In this document: positions 55,076 to 64,000 of the stretch, piece after piece | How positions within the stretch are numbered: position 1 is the stretch's first letter | How the letters are laid out: the number at the start of each line of letters is the position of its first letter | From: Clostridium sp. E02 | GTDB taxonomy: Bacteria > Bacillota > Clostridia > Lachnospirales > Lachnospiraceae | NCBI RefSeq assembly: GCF_003833015.1 | Contig: NZ_RJLQ01000007.1 | Location: 62,001 to 126,000, forward strand | Direction: 5' to 3' | Length of the DNA stretch: 64,000 bases | Program-made: the position numbers and the translations under genes | The notes under the pieces: model-generated | What the model was told of the DNA's origin: nothing | Database searches by the model: none | What the model saw: only the letters and a program-made list of their open reading frames with translations

Positions 55076-55936
55076 ATGAGAAAGGTTTTTACGGATTTAA
55101 ATATTAAGACAGTCATCAACGATACGACGTTTCTGGTATTAAACATTGTATTTGAACGGTTTCTTCGTTCCATGCCCAGACACAGCCACGGAAACAACAG
55201 TTATGAGATTCACTACATTCCCTATGGCCATGGAAAGGTAAGCATTGACAATCAGATTTATGACATAGCCCCCAATACTCTTTATATGACTGGCCCTCAT
55301 GTGGAACACGAACAGATCCCGGTTAAGAATGATCCTATGACCGAATATTGTATCTATTTTAAACTAAAAAAGAATTCCACTGGACAAAAAACATCCAAAG
55401 ATTCCGTAGCCTATAAATTTGAACAAACTCATTTTTGGTTTGGACAGGATTCTCAGGAACTTTACCCTTTGATGCAGCAGATATTCTTTGAGCTGGAGCA
55501 TGGATATACTGGATACATGATTCAGGTAGAAGCTCTTCTTCAGCAATGTATTGTTAAGATTGTAAGAAATTACGAAAACAGAACCCATTCCAAACAGCAT
55601 TTTTCTCCCTCAAATCTGGTAGACAGCAAATATCTCATTGTGGAAGAAAGTTTTCTTTATGAATTTGAAACGCTGACTTTGGAATTGTTGGCAGACCGCC
55701 TTGGTCTGAGTGTCCGTCAAACGGAACGGTTTTTAAAAGACTATTATGGAAAAACATTTCTTCAGAAAAAAACGGATGCCAAAATGTCCATGGCTAAGAT
55801 TTATCTAGACAACCCAGATTTAAATATTTCTGAGATTTCAGATCTGCTTAATTACTCTTCTGTTCAACATTTTTCCTATGCGTTTCGTAAATATTATCAG
55901 TTAACAGCAAGTCAATACCGAAAAAACCAGAAATAA
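55076..55936 (+). CDS. AraC-family transcriptional regulator with cupin sensor
   Basis: 286 residues. N-terminal cupin: MPRHSHGNNSYEIHYIPYGHGKVSI followed by NTLYMTGPHVEHEQI, which binds a sugar-like ligand. C-terminal AraC HTH pair: LELLADRLGLSVRQTERFLKDYYG and ISEISDLLNYSSVQHFSYAFRKYY. Divergent from the aldolase operon, whose expression it most likely controls in response to the sugar. GAGGTG precedes the ATG by 6 bases. Confidence 0.9.
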   Translation: MRKVFTDLNIKTVINDTTFLVLNIVFERFLRSMPRHSHGNNSYEIHYIPYGHGKVSIDNQIYDIAPNTLYMTGPHVEHEQIPVKNDPMTEYCIYFKLKKNSTGQKTSKDSVAYKFEQTHFWFGQDSQELYPLMQQIFFELEHGYTGYMIQVEALLQQCIVKIVRNYENRTHSKQHFSPSNLVDSKYLIVEESFLYEFETLTLELLADRLGLSVRQTERFLKDYYGKTFLQKKTDAKMSMAKIYLDNPDLNISEISDLLNYSSVQHFSYAFRKYYQLTASQYRKNQK

Positions 55937-55973
55937 AAAACAGCTGTTTTTGTCAATTTAAACGGCTGTTTTT
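55935..55973 (+). terminator. Terminator after the AraC gene
   Basis: AAAAACAGCTG pairs with CGGCTGTTTTTT around a 16-base loop. It also ends transcription from the convergent phosphatidyltransferase gene. Confidence 0.75.
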
Positions 55974-56013
55974 TAATGATTGGATGGCAAGCACTCACCC
56001 TTCAGTTTTCCTA

Positions 56014-56556
56014 TTATGAATTTAATTTCGAGTCAAATAAGCTGCCTGCATTGGGGTTGTAACGATCCATTATGAGTAAAAGAAGGGTCTCCTCCAGTGC
56101 AGCTAGAAAGGGGATAACTATAACCACAAACGGTATATGACCCGTTGCTATCCCAAAGGGGAATACAAAAAAGAGGATGAATCCAGATAATTTATTCCCT
56201 ACGGTATGGATCATTCCATATTGATTGAATTTTTTCTTCGTAATGACGAAATTCAACACTCTGATCACAGCGATAATAAGTCCGCCTATGATGACCGCAC
56301 CATGGATTTTTAATCCATAAAAACAAATCATTCCAGTTAACGAAGCAATCAAAAAGATAAAATCAGCAAGACTGTCGATGGCGGCACCAGCAGCCGATGT
56401 GAGTTGATATCTTCTGGCAAGGAAGCCATCTAGTATATCGGTAATTCCGCACACAAAATATAGGATCAAAAAAAGTTCCCAGCAATCATCTATCCGTATT
56501 AATACCACAGACAGGACAATACGAAGAATCGAGAGAACGTTTGGTAGGTTTTTCAT
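56014..56556 (-). CDS. CDP-alcohol phosphatidyltransferase (PgsA-like)
   Basis: 180 residues, about six membrane helices. It carries the complete family signature D-x2-D-G-x2-A-R-x8-G-x3-D-x3-D as DILDGFLARRYQLTSAAGAAIDSLAD, starting near residue 40. It transfers a phosphatidyl group from CDP-diacylglycerol to an alcohol such as glycerol phosphate or inositol. The ATG overlaps the GH31 stop by 4 bases, so it is translated with the glycosidases. This makes it unlikely to be the housekeeping PgsA. Confidence 0.88.
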   Translation of the reverse strand: MKNLPNVLSILRIVLSVVLIRIDDCWELFLILYFVCGITDILDGFLARRYQLTSAAGAAIDSLADFIFLIASLTGMICFYGLKIHGAVIIGGLIIAVIRVLNFVITKKKFNQYGMIHTVGNKLSGFILFFVFPFGIATGHIPFVVIVIPFLAALEETLLLLIMDRYNPNAGSLFDSKLNS

Positions 56557-58931
56557 ACTCCGATCAACTGAATCTTAAATTCCCGATCCCCCCCCATTCC
56601 TCTATAGTTCCCTTCTGGTTTGTGGATTTGAAGGTTTCGGTTCTCCTCCAACCAGTTCATCCTTGTAATCGCATATTGCCCTTCTTCATACCGGTAACTG
56701 TTTCCTTCATCCTCATAAAGTTCAAATAAAGCATCCCTGCCTGGGTAAACAAGCACTTCTATGGAGGCATCTAATCTCTCATCCACGTAATGCATAAACG
56801 GTGCCATTGGAAGGATACTCCCCGCTTTCACATAAAGAGGGATTCGGTCAAGGGGAGCATCTGCTTTTATCGTCTGTCCTCCCTCATAGGAAACATTCGT
56901 CCAGAAATCATACCAGCCATTTCCTTCTGGAAGATAAACCTCTCTTGATTTTTCAACTCCCTCAAGGGGTCTGGAATTTTTCTCAAAATACATTGGGTTT
57001 GTTACCGGACAAACCATTAAACTGGTTCCAAATAAAAACTGATCAGCCGTCTCTCTGGCTAACGCATCCCCTGGGTAGTCGAATGCCAGCATCCGGTACA
57101 TGGTACTATCATCTTTCCATACCTTTGCAGCCATAGAATAGAGATACGGCATCAACCGGTACCGCAATTGGTTGATTTTAACCAGTGCATCGTAAAAGGG
57201 ACTGCCTGGTGATCTAAAATTCCAAAGTTCTCTTCTAAAATCCGTACCATGACTCCGAAAAATCGGAAGAAAACTTCCATACTGATACCACCTTGTAAAC
57301 AATTCCCGGTACCCCTCATCTTCATATCCCAATTCATAATCCCCATTCCAATACCATGGTACCCCTTTTTTTACAAAGAACCCTCCGATGTCTAGTGTCC
57401 AGTAAGGAAGACCACTTGCGCAGAGATTGAGACCAGCGGCAATCTGTATTTTTAAGGTATCCCATGTGGCACTTATATCACCAGACCATAAAACCGTTCC
57501 ATATCTTTGCTGTCCGGTGTACCCATTCCGAGTAAGATTCATCACCCGCTTTTCATTGCTCTGACTGCGTTGTCCCTCGTACATGGTTCTTGCGTGGAAT
57601 AAGCCATAAGAATTGGTCAGCTGAGCCGGTATGCACTGGCTGGCTGTCTCATAAAACTGGTGATACATAGTACTTGGTTCCGGTTGCCCCATTTGATTCC
57701 ACTCTGGGGTAAATGGTTCACTAGAATCGCACCACCATGCGTCGATTCCATGACAAAACAATCCTCTTTGCGCTTGCTCCCAGTAAAGTTTTCTCCCTTC
57801 CTCTTGATAAGGATCATAAATACTGCTAAGTGGAAGCAGTAAATTTTCTTTTTCAAATTCCTTATAATTTTCTCCGTCTTTGCTCATATTCGGCCAGACT
57901 GAAATCATAAGATTGGCGTGAATTTCGTGAAGCTTCTCCATCATTGCCTTTGGATCTTTAAACCGCTTTGGATCAAAACTTTTCTGTCCCCACAAGTCTC
58001 CTTCCCAAGAACACCAGTCTAAAACAATCCCATCCAGCCCTATCTCACACTCCCTGTATTTTTCCACCACGTGAATCAATTCATCTGCTGTCTCATACCG
58101 TTCCTGTGACTGAATAAAACCGAATGCCCATTTAGGAAGCATCACTGCTTTGCCTGTAAGATTTCGGTATCCCTTGATGACTCCATCCATGGTTTCACCA
58201 TGGATAAAATAATAATCCATCTCAAGATCCGCTTCCGTATAGAGATAGGAACCATAACTGGTATCACTAAAGATCATGGGGCTGTATGTATCCATAAGAA
58301 TCCCATACCCAAAACTGGACACCAATAGGGGAACTGCTATCTTTTTATTGGCCTGATGCAAATAGACTGTCTGACCTCGGAGATTTAAATTTCCTTCTTC
58401 CTGCTGGCCCAATCCATACAAGGCCTCCCCGTCCTGCCAGTTTAAGTGCAGTCTGGTTTTATATAGTTTTTGGTCAAAAACTTTCGTAACATCTGTCACC
58501 ACTTCTTTGATTCCATCAGGTGTTTCAATTTGGTTTAACTTGGAATTTCCATCTTTTGTTCCCTTATAACTATCAAATTCCACCAAATCCTTGCTCTCAA
58601 ACTCCCGTTCCTGCAAAAGAAGCCTGCCACCTGCTTTATAGTATCCAATGGAAGCAGACGCCCTATTAATCCGGAGAAACAGACGTGACGTAACCAATCG
58701 GATTTCCTGCTCCAACTCCTCCACATTCCACTGATTGAACGATTTCATGGGTACTATCCCAGGATTTTTTTTTGTAACAAATGTATCCTTTTTGGTGTAC
58801 ACGATGCGAATGATATCCGGTGACATTGGTTCTAACTTCATCGTTCCATCCTCTGAATATAGAATCAATCCATCCAGAACGCGTTTTACTTCTGTTATTT
58901 TTCTATCTGGTCTCTTTGTTGCATCTAGCAT
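56553..58931 (-). CDS. GH31 alpha-xylosidase/alpha-glucosidase
   Basis: 792 residues, no signal peptide, so cytoplasmic. N-terminal beta-sandwich, then the TIM barrel with the nucleophile Asp402 in WWCDSSEPF and acid/base Asp in WSGDISATWD. The loop GIVLDWCSWEG and QSQERYETADELI fit GH31. GH31 enzymes cleave alpha-linked xylose or glucose; with GH95 upstream, alpha-xyloside removal from xyloglucan fragments is plausible but an alpha-glucosidase cannot be excluded. RBS GGGAGG before the ATG. Confidence 0.9.
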   Translation of the reverse strand: MLDATKRPDRKITEVKRVLDGLILYSEDGTMKLEPMSPDIIRIVYTKKDTFVTKKNPGIVPMKSFNQWNVEELEQEIRLVTSRLFLRINRASASIGYYKAGGRLLLQEREFESKDLVEFDSYKGTKDGNSKLNQIETPDGIKEVVTDVTKVFDQKLYKTRLHLNWQDGEALYGLGQQEEGNLNLRGQTVYLHQANKKIAVPLLVSSFGYGILMDTYSPMIFSDTSYGSYLYTEADLEMDYYFIHGETMDGVIKGYRNLTGKAVMLPKWAFGFIQSQERYETADELIHVVEKYRECEIGLDGIVLDWCSWEGDLWGQKSFDPKRFKDPKAMMEKLHEIHANLMISVWPNMSKDGENYKEFEKENLLLPLSSIYDPYQEEGRKLYWEQAQRGLFCHGIDAWWCDSSEPFTPEWNQMGQPEPSTMYHQFYETASQCIPAQLTNSYGLFHARTMYEGQRSQSNEKRVMNLTRNGYTGQQRYGTVLWSGDISATWDTLKIQIAAGLNLCASGLPYWTLDIGGFFVKKGVPWYWNGDYELGYEDEGYRELFTRWYQYGSFLPIFRSHGTDFRRELWNFRSPGSPFYDALVKINQLRYRLMPYLYSMAAKVWKDDSTMYRMLAFDYPGDALARETADQFLFGTSLMVCPVTNPMYFEKNSRPLEGVEKSREVYLPEGNGWYDFWTNVSYEGGQTIKADAPLDRIPLYVKAGSILPMAPFMHYVDERLDASIEVLVYPGRDALFELYEDEGNSYRYEEGQYAITRMNWLEENRNLQIHKPEGNYRGMGGDREFKIQLIGV

Positions 58932-58965
58932 AATTACCTCCCCTACGAAAGAACTAAAAAAAGAT

Positions 58966-61272
58966 TTATGACGTCAACTGTACTTCATAAGGCTTAATGC
59001 AATCACATACGATATACGATCCTTCCTGCTCCCTATGAACCTTCGGGTCAGTTTCTATGTTACCGATGCTGTCTGGTTTTCGGAAAGCGACTCTCCCTCC
59101 CCGTTCCACCACCAATCTGCCCTGTTTTAACTGACCAGACTTCCAGGATAAAGAAACCGTTATCGCTCCCTTGGCTTTTAATCCGGTGACACTTCCTTCG
59201 GACCAGTCTTTAGGCAAAGCAGGAAGAAAATAAAGGGTATGGTCCATACACTGTAACAGCATTTCAGCAATTCCTGAAGTCCCCCCCAAATTACCATCAA
59301 TCTGGAACGGTGGATGGCGATCAAAAAGATTGGGATAGGTGGACTGAGTCAGCAGCGCCTCTACATTTTCTCCCGCTTTCTCTCCGTCTCTTAATCTCGC
59401 CCACATATGTATGATCCAGGCTCTGGACCAGCCCGTGTGACCACCACCATTGGCCAGACGTTTCTCAAGTGTCACTCTGGCCGCTTTCATCAATTCTGGC
59501 GTTTTTTCAAAGGTTATCTGTTCCGATGGATAAAGTGCATACAAATGAGAAATATGACGGTGTCCTGGCTCGGCCTCTTCATAATCTTCTGCCCACTCCA
59601 TCAACTGCCCATGTTTCCCCACGGAAAGAGATGGCAGGCAGGGAAGTAATGTTTCAATCCGTTGTGTGAACTCATCTTCACATTCGGTTATTTTAGCCGC
59701 CTTTAGACAAGCCGTAAAAAGATCTTTGATAATCTCTGTATCCATGGAGGGTCCGATACAAAGTTGACCGGATTGCCCATTTGAATGGATATAGGTATTT
59801 TCTGGTGATATGGATGGTCCCGTTACCAATTCTCCATGCTGATTTTCAAACAGGTATTCGGTTAAAAATCGACTTGCCTGTTTTAACAGGACCATATGTT
59901 CCCTTAGAAAAAAAACATCCTGGGTGTATTCATAATGATTCCAGATGTGGAGGCAAAGCCAAGCTGCTCCCAATGGCCATATCGTAGAGGACATAACTGA
60001 ATCCTGAGGAGCACAGTCTCCAAACAAATCTGTATTATGATGAGCAACAAACCCGGATAATCCGTACATATCTCTGGCAACCTTTTCTCCATTGGGAAGC
60101 ATTCTGCGAATCAAATCAAACAATGGCATATGACATTCTGATAGATTGCAGGTTTCTGCTGGCCAATAATTCATCTCTGTATTGATGTTAATGGTATATT
60201 TACTTCCCCATGCTGGATGTTCCAGCCGGTTCCAGATTCCCTGAAGATTAGCTGGCTGTGATCCAGGACGGCTGCTGGAAATCAGTAGATACCGTCCAAA
60301 TTGGAAATATGCTGCAATTAGTCCGAGATCTTTCTCTCCTCTTTTTATTCTTTCTAGTCGCATTGGTACTGGAAGATGTTCTTTATCCTCTGTTGTTTTC
60401 AGTGTAAACTCTACTCGGCCAAAATAGCTTTTGTATTCTAACATATGTGCCTGTTTTACTTGTTCATATGGGAGCTGTAAAACGGTATTTAACGTATTCA
60501 TACACCAGGAGACTGGATTATCCTGATAGAAATCACTTCTTATGGTCAGATAAACAGTAAAGGAATCGGTATCTTTGATCCGAATCTGATCTCTGTAAAT
60601 TTCCACGGTACCACCTTCCTTTTTAATAGCCGCCATAATACAGTACTTACAGCCACCTCCACCTTCCACTCCTGTGAGGGAAAGCAGACCACCTGGGTGA
60701 ACCGTAATTGCTTCCACATTCTTTCTAAAATTTGATAAAGCAATACACCCATTTAACGTCTCCCCTTCTCCTGCTTCTTGATGAATGGCAATAATTCGAT
60801 GGACTGCACTTGCAAAATATTCTCTTTGATAGGACCTGTCTTTCAACGAATATTCTAGTGTCACCACTGCCTCATTCAGATCTAGACATCGTTTATAATG
60901 GTGAAACGCTTCTTCCTCATGGAAAGTAAGCCAAACTTCCCCCGCTGTACTGTAATTTCTTTGCTGGTCAGGAACTGGCATCAGCGTATCTTTTGCAAGA
61001 CTCTGGGCCTTTTCAATCTCCCCTTTTTCCAGCAATTTACGAACTTCTAAATAATGATCTCTTGCTTTTTTATTGACCCGATTTCGTCCCCCTCTGCCAT
61101 ACCAGATGGTATCCTCATTGAGTTGTAATTTTTCCTTGCAAACGCCCCCAAAGACCATAGCCCCTATGCTACCACTTCCAATGGGAAGTGCCTCGTTCCA
61201 AATTTCTTCTGTATCCGGTCCTGCCTCTTCATATGCCACCGGCTTGTCATAGATTAACTTTAATTTCTCCAT
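58966..61272 (-). CDS. GH95 alpha-L-fucosidase/alpha-L-galactosidase
   Basis: 768 residues from the ATG at 61272, which follows TTGGAGG; the codon five places upstream is TTG. GH95 hallmarks: EEIWNEALPIGSGSIGAMVFGG near the N-terminus, the active-site asparagines in NINTEMNYWPAE, and the C-terminal catalytic Asp in FQIDGNLGGTSGIAEML. Cytoplasmic (no signal peptide). It hydrolyses alpha-1,2-L-fucosyl or alpha-L-galactosyl ends of imported oligosaccharides. It heads the operon followed by GH31 (34-base gap). Confidence 0.92.
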   Translation of the reverse strand: MEKLKLIYDKPVAYEEAGPDTEEIWNEALPIGSGSIGAMVFGGVCKEKLQLNEDTIWYGRGGRNRVNKKARDHYLEVRKLLEKGEIEKAQSLAKDTLMPVPDQQRNYSTAGEVWLTFHEEEAFHHYKRCLDLNEAVVTLEYSLKDRSYQREYFASAVHRIIAIHQEAGEGETLNGCIALSNFRKNVEAITVHPGGLLSLTGVEGGGGCKYCIMAAIKKEGGTVEIYRDQIRIKDTDSFTVYLTIRSDFYQDNPVSWCMNTLNTVLQLPYEQVKQAHMLEYKSYFGRVEFTLKTTEDKEHLPVPMRLERIKRGEKDLGLIAAYFQFGRYLLISSSRPGSQPANLQGIWNRLEHPAWGSKYTININTEMNYWPAETCNLSECHMPLFDLIRRMLPNGEKVARDMYGLSGFVAHHNTDLFGDCAPQDSVMSSTIWPLGAAWLCLHIWNHYEYTQDVFFLREHMVLLKQASRFLTEYLFENQHGELVTGPSISPENTYIHSNGQSGQLCIGPSMDTEIIKDLFTACLKAAKITECEDEFTQRIETLLPCLPSLSVGKHGQLMEWAEDYEEAEPGHRHISHLYALYPSEQITFEKTPELMKAARVTLEKRLANGGGHTGWSRAWIIHMWARLRDGEKAGENVEALLTQSTYPNLFDRHPPFQIDGNLGGTSGIAEMLLQCMDHTLYFLPALPKDWSEGSVTGLKAKGAITVSLSWKSGQLKQGRLVVERGGRVAFRKPDSIGNIETDPKVHREQEGSYIVCDCIKPYEVQLTS

Positions 61273-61383
61273 AAGAAGTTCCTCCAAACGAATTCTTTCA
61301 CTTGCTCCTTCTTATCTTACCTAGATTCAACCTCTAAAATCAATCTTAATATTTTGTCTGTGCTATGAATATATTGAACAACC

Positions 61384-61424
61384 CCAAAAACCGCCAAAGA
61401 GCATTCGCCCATTGACGGTTTTAA
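61384..61424 (-). terminator. Terminator of the GH16 gene
   Basis: On the minus strand AAACCGTCAA pairs with TTGGCGGTTT (one mismatch) around a loop, with TTTTTGGGG after it. Confidence 0.65.
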
Positions 61425-61437
61425 AGTTCAAAAAATT

Positions 61438-62799
61438 CTATTGATTGACAGCAACCAATCTTACATTCCTTAAGGATACCGCTGCAGTGGAACCCCTGTG
61501 TCCCAAATTAAACTCCACTCTTCCATTGGGATCGTCTTTGCCTGATACGTCAAATTCATAGCTGTATGTCTGCCAATTCGTTGTAAGTGACTGTTTGGTG
61601 TCTTTCAGATACCGGATCCACCCATTGGTCGGTGCAGATACACATACAATGATGTCTCTATTATGTGAGGCACAGGCATCAAAACTCAACCGATATCTTG
61701 TCCCTTTCCTCATGGGAAGATTAGGCTGAACCAATTGTATGGAATAATCCACATCCCCCTCTGCCTGGGAATAAATCTTCAAGGTGTTATCCTGAATTGA
61801 TGCATCTCCCCTTCCATTCTGGGTCGTTAGAAAAGTCCAGTTTTTCTCATCCGATAAATTTTCATACTCTTTAAACGAACCATTAACAATGTAGTTTCCG
61901 GTGCTATCTGGTTCTCTGAATTCCTTTTCTGGTTTTTTTACATTGGGATCATAATATGGTTTCTGATAAACTCTTACATACTTAACTTCAAAATCAGCAT
62001 GATTAAAATCTGTGCTATCATCTGGATTGCCTGGCCAGGTACCGCCTACCGCAAGATTTAACTGTAAGAAAAATGGTTGATTAAACGGAGCTGGATAGGG
62101 CTCCTCTTCTTCTCCTTCTTTAGCCGTAAACCAGTCATTTATGGTCTTGTAAAGAGTTCCATCTACATAAAAGCGCATCTCCCCTGGCTCCCACTCTACA
62201 GAAAATTCGTGGAAATCATCGGCGAAGGTTCCATTGGTCAGTACATAAGTCCCTTGCTGCTGTGCATGTGGTTCTCCGTAATGAATGGTTCCATAAGAAG
62301 TATTTAGTTGATTTCCAAGTACCTCCATGATGTCAATTTCTCCACATTTTGGCCATTGACCATAAAGTCCCTCATCGGTAGGCATCATCCAGATGGCAGG
62401 CCAAAGTCCCTTCCCCCTTGGAACTTTAGCTGATACCACGACTTTCCCATATGTAAAATCTTTCTTATTCTTTGTGGTTATTTTTCCTGACGTATAATAA
62501 TTATTGCCACTGTTATCTTTCGTTTTTATGGCTTTGATGATCAGTTTCCCGTCTTTTACCATTACATTATTGTTAGACGTAGTGTACTCCTGAAGTTCTT
62601 CATTGGTCCATCCCGGTTCATGAGGCTCATAATTCCATAGATTTGTATTCAATGAATTTCCATCAAACTCATCGTTCCACAACAACGTATAACCATCATA
62701 AGACGGAACCTCCCTGTGACTGTTAAAACCACACACAATGCCCCCAATTAATAGAGCCCCAAAACATAGACCGATTTTCCTTTTCACGTTCTTTCCCAT
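61438..62799 (-). CDS. Exported GH16 beta-glucanase (laminarinase-type) with CBM4/9-like domain
   Basis: 453 residues. N-terminal Sec-type signal (MGKNVKRKIGLCFGALLIGG) then the GH16 jelly roll at about 35-280 with the catalytic motif EIDIME (nucleophile Glu154, acid/base Glu159), the form with the extra Met seen in laminarinases, and a C-terminal CBM4/9-like beta-sandwich (about 310-450: GNYIVNGSFKEYENLSDEKNWTF and RYRLSFDACASHNRDIIV). It should cut beta-1,3 or mixed-link glucan outside the cell. No dockerin or S-layer anchor. It is its own unit with terminator, upstream of the GH5 gene by 31 bases. Confidence 0.9.
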   Translation of the reverse strand: MGKNVKRKIGLCFGALLIGGIVCGFNSHREVPSYDGYTLLWNDEFDGNSLNTNLWNYEPHEPGWTNEELQEYTTSNNNVMVKDGKLIIKAIKTKDNSGNNYYTSGKITTKNKKDFTYGKVVVSAKVPRGKGLWPAIWMMPTDEGLYGQWPKCGEIDIMEVLGNQLNTSYGTIHYGEPHAQQQGTYVLTNGTFADDFHEFSVEWEPGEMRFYVDGTLYKTINDWFTAKEGEEEEPYPAPFNQPFFLQLNLAVGGTWPGNPDDSTDFNHADFEVKYVRVYQKPYYDPNVKKPEKEFREPDSTGNYIVNGSFKEYENLSDEKNWTFLTTQNGRGDASIQDNTLKIYSQAEGDVDYSIQLVQPNLPMRKGTRYRLSFDACASHNRDIIVCVSAPTNGWIRYLKDTKQSLTTNWQTYSYEFDVSGKDDPNGRVEFNLGHRGSTAAVSLRNVRLVAVNQ

Positions 62800-62830
62800 A
62801 TAAAAACTCCCTTCCCAAACATAACATTGA

Positions 62831-63859
62831 TTATAATAATCGAATCAGTTCATTGAATATGGCAGCGTAATGGGCATCTGTAATTCCAAAATCCTTCCCT
62901 TTATAGGTCCAAGCGGCTCTCGATATCCCAAAAGTTTCAAATGCTTGGTTTATATCTTGATACCAGTTTAATGTAGAGGAAATATCTGCCTGATCGATGA
63001 CTCCATATTCCCCACAATATAAAGCAACATTCCGCTCCTTCGCAACCTGTACCGCCTCTTTCAATAAAGCTGTAAAAAAAGACAGATCCATTTTCTCCAA
63101 ACTTAGATTCTCAAAAATAGCCCCCTGATCACTGGAAAGATACTGCTTTGTATTCCAACGTATTTCTTCATACTCTGCCGGATAAGCAATGGAGAAATCC
63201 GATGGCATCCCCTTAACCCAGTAAGCCGCCTGATGTGTAAAAATAAGTGGCTCATAAAAATGAAAGTTATATACGATATGTTTATCATAAGGCAAGTCAA
63301 GTAGTTTTAGTGATTCAATGCTGTTATTTCTTACGCCCCCCAGAAGTATGTGTATTGTTGGTGCATAAGCTCTAATCTTTGATACTACACGTCTCGCGAT
63401 TCCATTCCAGATATCTGAAACTTCCTGATCCACAATCTCATTCAGCAATTCAAAAGACAGTCGGTTTTCATATGTTCCATATCGCTTTGCAAATGTTTCC
63501 CATAATGAAATAAATCGATTTTGAAGATCTTCTCTTTGGAAAAAACCTTCTGAAGTCTCGAACTCGTCAAAGGAATAACCCGCGGTTTTATGGAGATCAA
63601 GAATCATATTCAGTCCATATCGTCCACACCATGTAAGACAACGGTCTATGTAATCAAATCCCTCTTCTCGATCAGACTCGTCTTCCTTCTGCACCAACTC
63701 ATAATCTACCGGAAGCCTCACATGATCCAATCCCCATAATGAAATGCGTTTTATATCTTCTTCTGTTATAAATGTTTCGTAATGTTCTTTCTTATGTTCA
63801 CACTGAGATAACCACCCCCCAAGATTGATCCCTCTTTTGTATCCGGCAAATGCTTTCAT
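62831..63859 (-). CDS. GH5 glycoside hydrolase, exo-beta-glucanase-like, cytoplasmic
   Basis: 342 residues from the ATG at 63859, after GGAGG. TIM barrel: RGINLGGWLSQ start, HVRLPVDYEL, ILDLHKTAGYS, acid/base Glu141 in ELLNEIV, nucleophile Glu284 in YCGEYGV. No signal peptide, so it acts on imported oligosaccharides. Text RGINLGGW is shared with exo-beta-1,3-glucanase and beta-glucanase GH5 groups. With the exported GH16 it would complete glucan breakdown. Transcribed with GH16. Confidence 0.88.
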   Translation of the reverse strand: MKAFAGYKRGINLGGWLSQCEHKKEHYETFITEEDIKRISLWGLDHVRLPVDYELVQKEDESDREEGFDYIDRCLTWCGRYGLNMILDLHKTAGYSFDEFETSEGFFQREDLQNRFISLWETFAKRYGTYENRLSFELLNEIVDQEVSDIWNGIARRVVSKIRAYAPTIHILLGGVRNNSIESLKLLDLPYDKHIVYNFHFYEPLIFTHQAAYWVKGMPSDFSIAYPAEYEEIRWNTKQYLSSDQGAIFENLSLEKMDLSFFTALLKEAVQVAKERNVALYCGEYGVIDQADISSTLNWYQDINQAFETFGISRAAWTYKGKDFGITDAHYAAIFNELIRLL

Positions 63860-63933
63860 GTAGTGCCTCCAATCCAATTTAACTTATGTGACTTTATCAT
63901 AACAGCATAAAAAAGGCTCGTATATCAATTTCA

Positions 63934-63962
63934 TTGTATTTTTATCGTAAATATGATATAAC
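63934..63962 (+). promoter_or_regulatory. Promoter toward the right edge
   Basis: TTGTAT, 17-base spacer and TATAAC, followed by AAAAAGGGGATTTTT and an ATG. Confidence 0.55.
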
Positions 63963-63981
63963 GTAAAAAAAGGGGATTTTT

Positions 63982-64000
63982 ATGAGCCTAAAAAAAGAAA
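63982..64000 (+). CDS. Start of an unidentified gene cut by the window end
   Basis: ATG followed by AGC CTA AAA AAA GAA, after an AGGGG site 6 bases upstream and a good promoter. Only six codons are in the window, so the product cannot be named. A divergent regulator of the GH5/GH16 genes is a reasonable guess. Confidence 0.5.

Noticed and set aside
1-64000. CRISPR array, insertion sequence, prophage or integrative element
   Set aside because: No regular short repeats, transposase, integrase or phage structural gene was seen on either strand.

Overview
The window looks like a piece of chromosome from an anaerobic, spore-forming, low-to-middle GC Firmicute, most likely a Lachnospiraceae (Clostridium cluster XIVa, in the style of Lacrimispora or Lachnoclostridium). 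The evidence is a set of spore genes (Csp-family germination proteins, spore photoproduct lyase), strong AGGAGG ribosome sites, ferredoxin-type 2-oxoacid oxidoreductase, many carbohydrate genes, and small clostridial families (DUF4491-like, DUF6483-like, DUF1858). The genus is inference. No phage, transposase, CRISPR array, rRNA or replication origin was seen.

Left part, 1 to 13.9 kb, minus strand: one tightly packed operon of at least twelve genes that reads as an unfamiliar specialised-metabolite cluster and runs off the left edge. It holds two free carrier proteins, a two-half ABC exporter, an APH-fold kinase, a thymidylate-kinase-like protein, an orphan protein, a nucleotidyltransferase, a second P-loop kinase, a PEP-synthase/rifampin-phosphotransferase-like protein without an acceptor domain, an A-PCP-C NRPS module whose specificity residues resemble the glycine code, and a BtrH-like papain-fold protein. 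The density of phosphotransfer enzymes around one small NRPS module is the most novel feature here. A palindromic operator-like region and a GH3 glycosidase remnant lie upstream.

14.5 to 24 kb: a D-2-hydroxyacid dehydrogenase, tRNA-Ala(CGC) and tRNA-Val(CAC), then genome-maintenance and spore genes: LigD-type ligase and Ku (non-homologous end joining), a 54-residue membrane peptide, a decayed csp pseudogene behind a sigma-E-like promoter, two intact Csp paralogues that both lack the catalytic serine, spore photoproduct lyase, and lgt.

24 to 41.5 kb: a LysR regulator divergent from a two-gene chromate transporter, a chemoreceptor, Lon protease coupled to a DUF1858 protein, a TetR regulator whose apparent operator also precedes lon, a KorAB-type oxidoreductase, a radical SAM/SPASM enzyme with a FecBCD-type importer, and a GapN-type aldehyde dehydrogenase.

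41.8 to 64 kb: carbohydrate use. A sugar ABC importer with a FucU/RbsD-type mutarotase is preceded by a periplasmic-type binding protein plus a YesM/AraC-type two-component system, then an aldo-keto reductase, a GatD-like dehydrogenase, a FGGY kinase and a class II aldolase, opposite a divergent AraC regulator. Next come GH31 and GH95 glycosidases in an operon with a CDP-alcohol phosphatidyltransferase, an exported GH16 beta-glucanase and an intracellular GH5 enzyme. Together these suggest uptake and cleavage of plant or host glycan fragments, with the released sugar entering a dehydrogenase-kinase-aldolase route. A further gene begins at the right edge.
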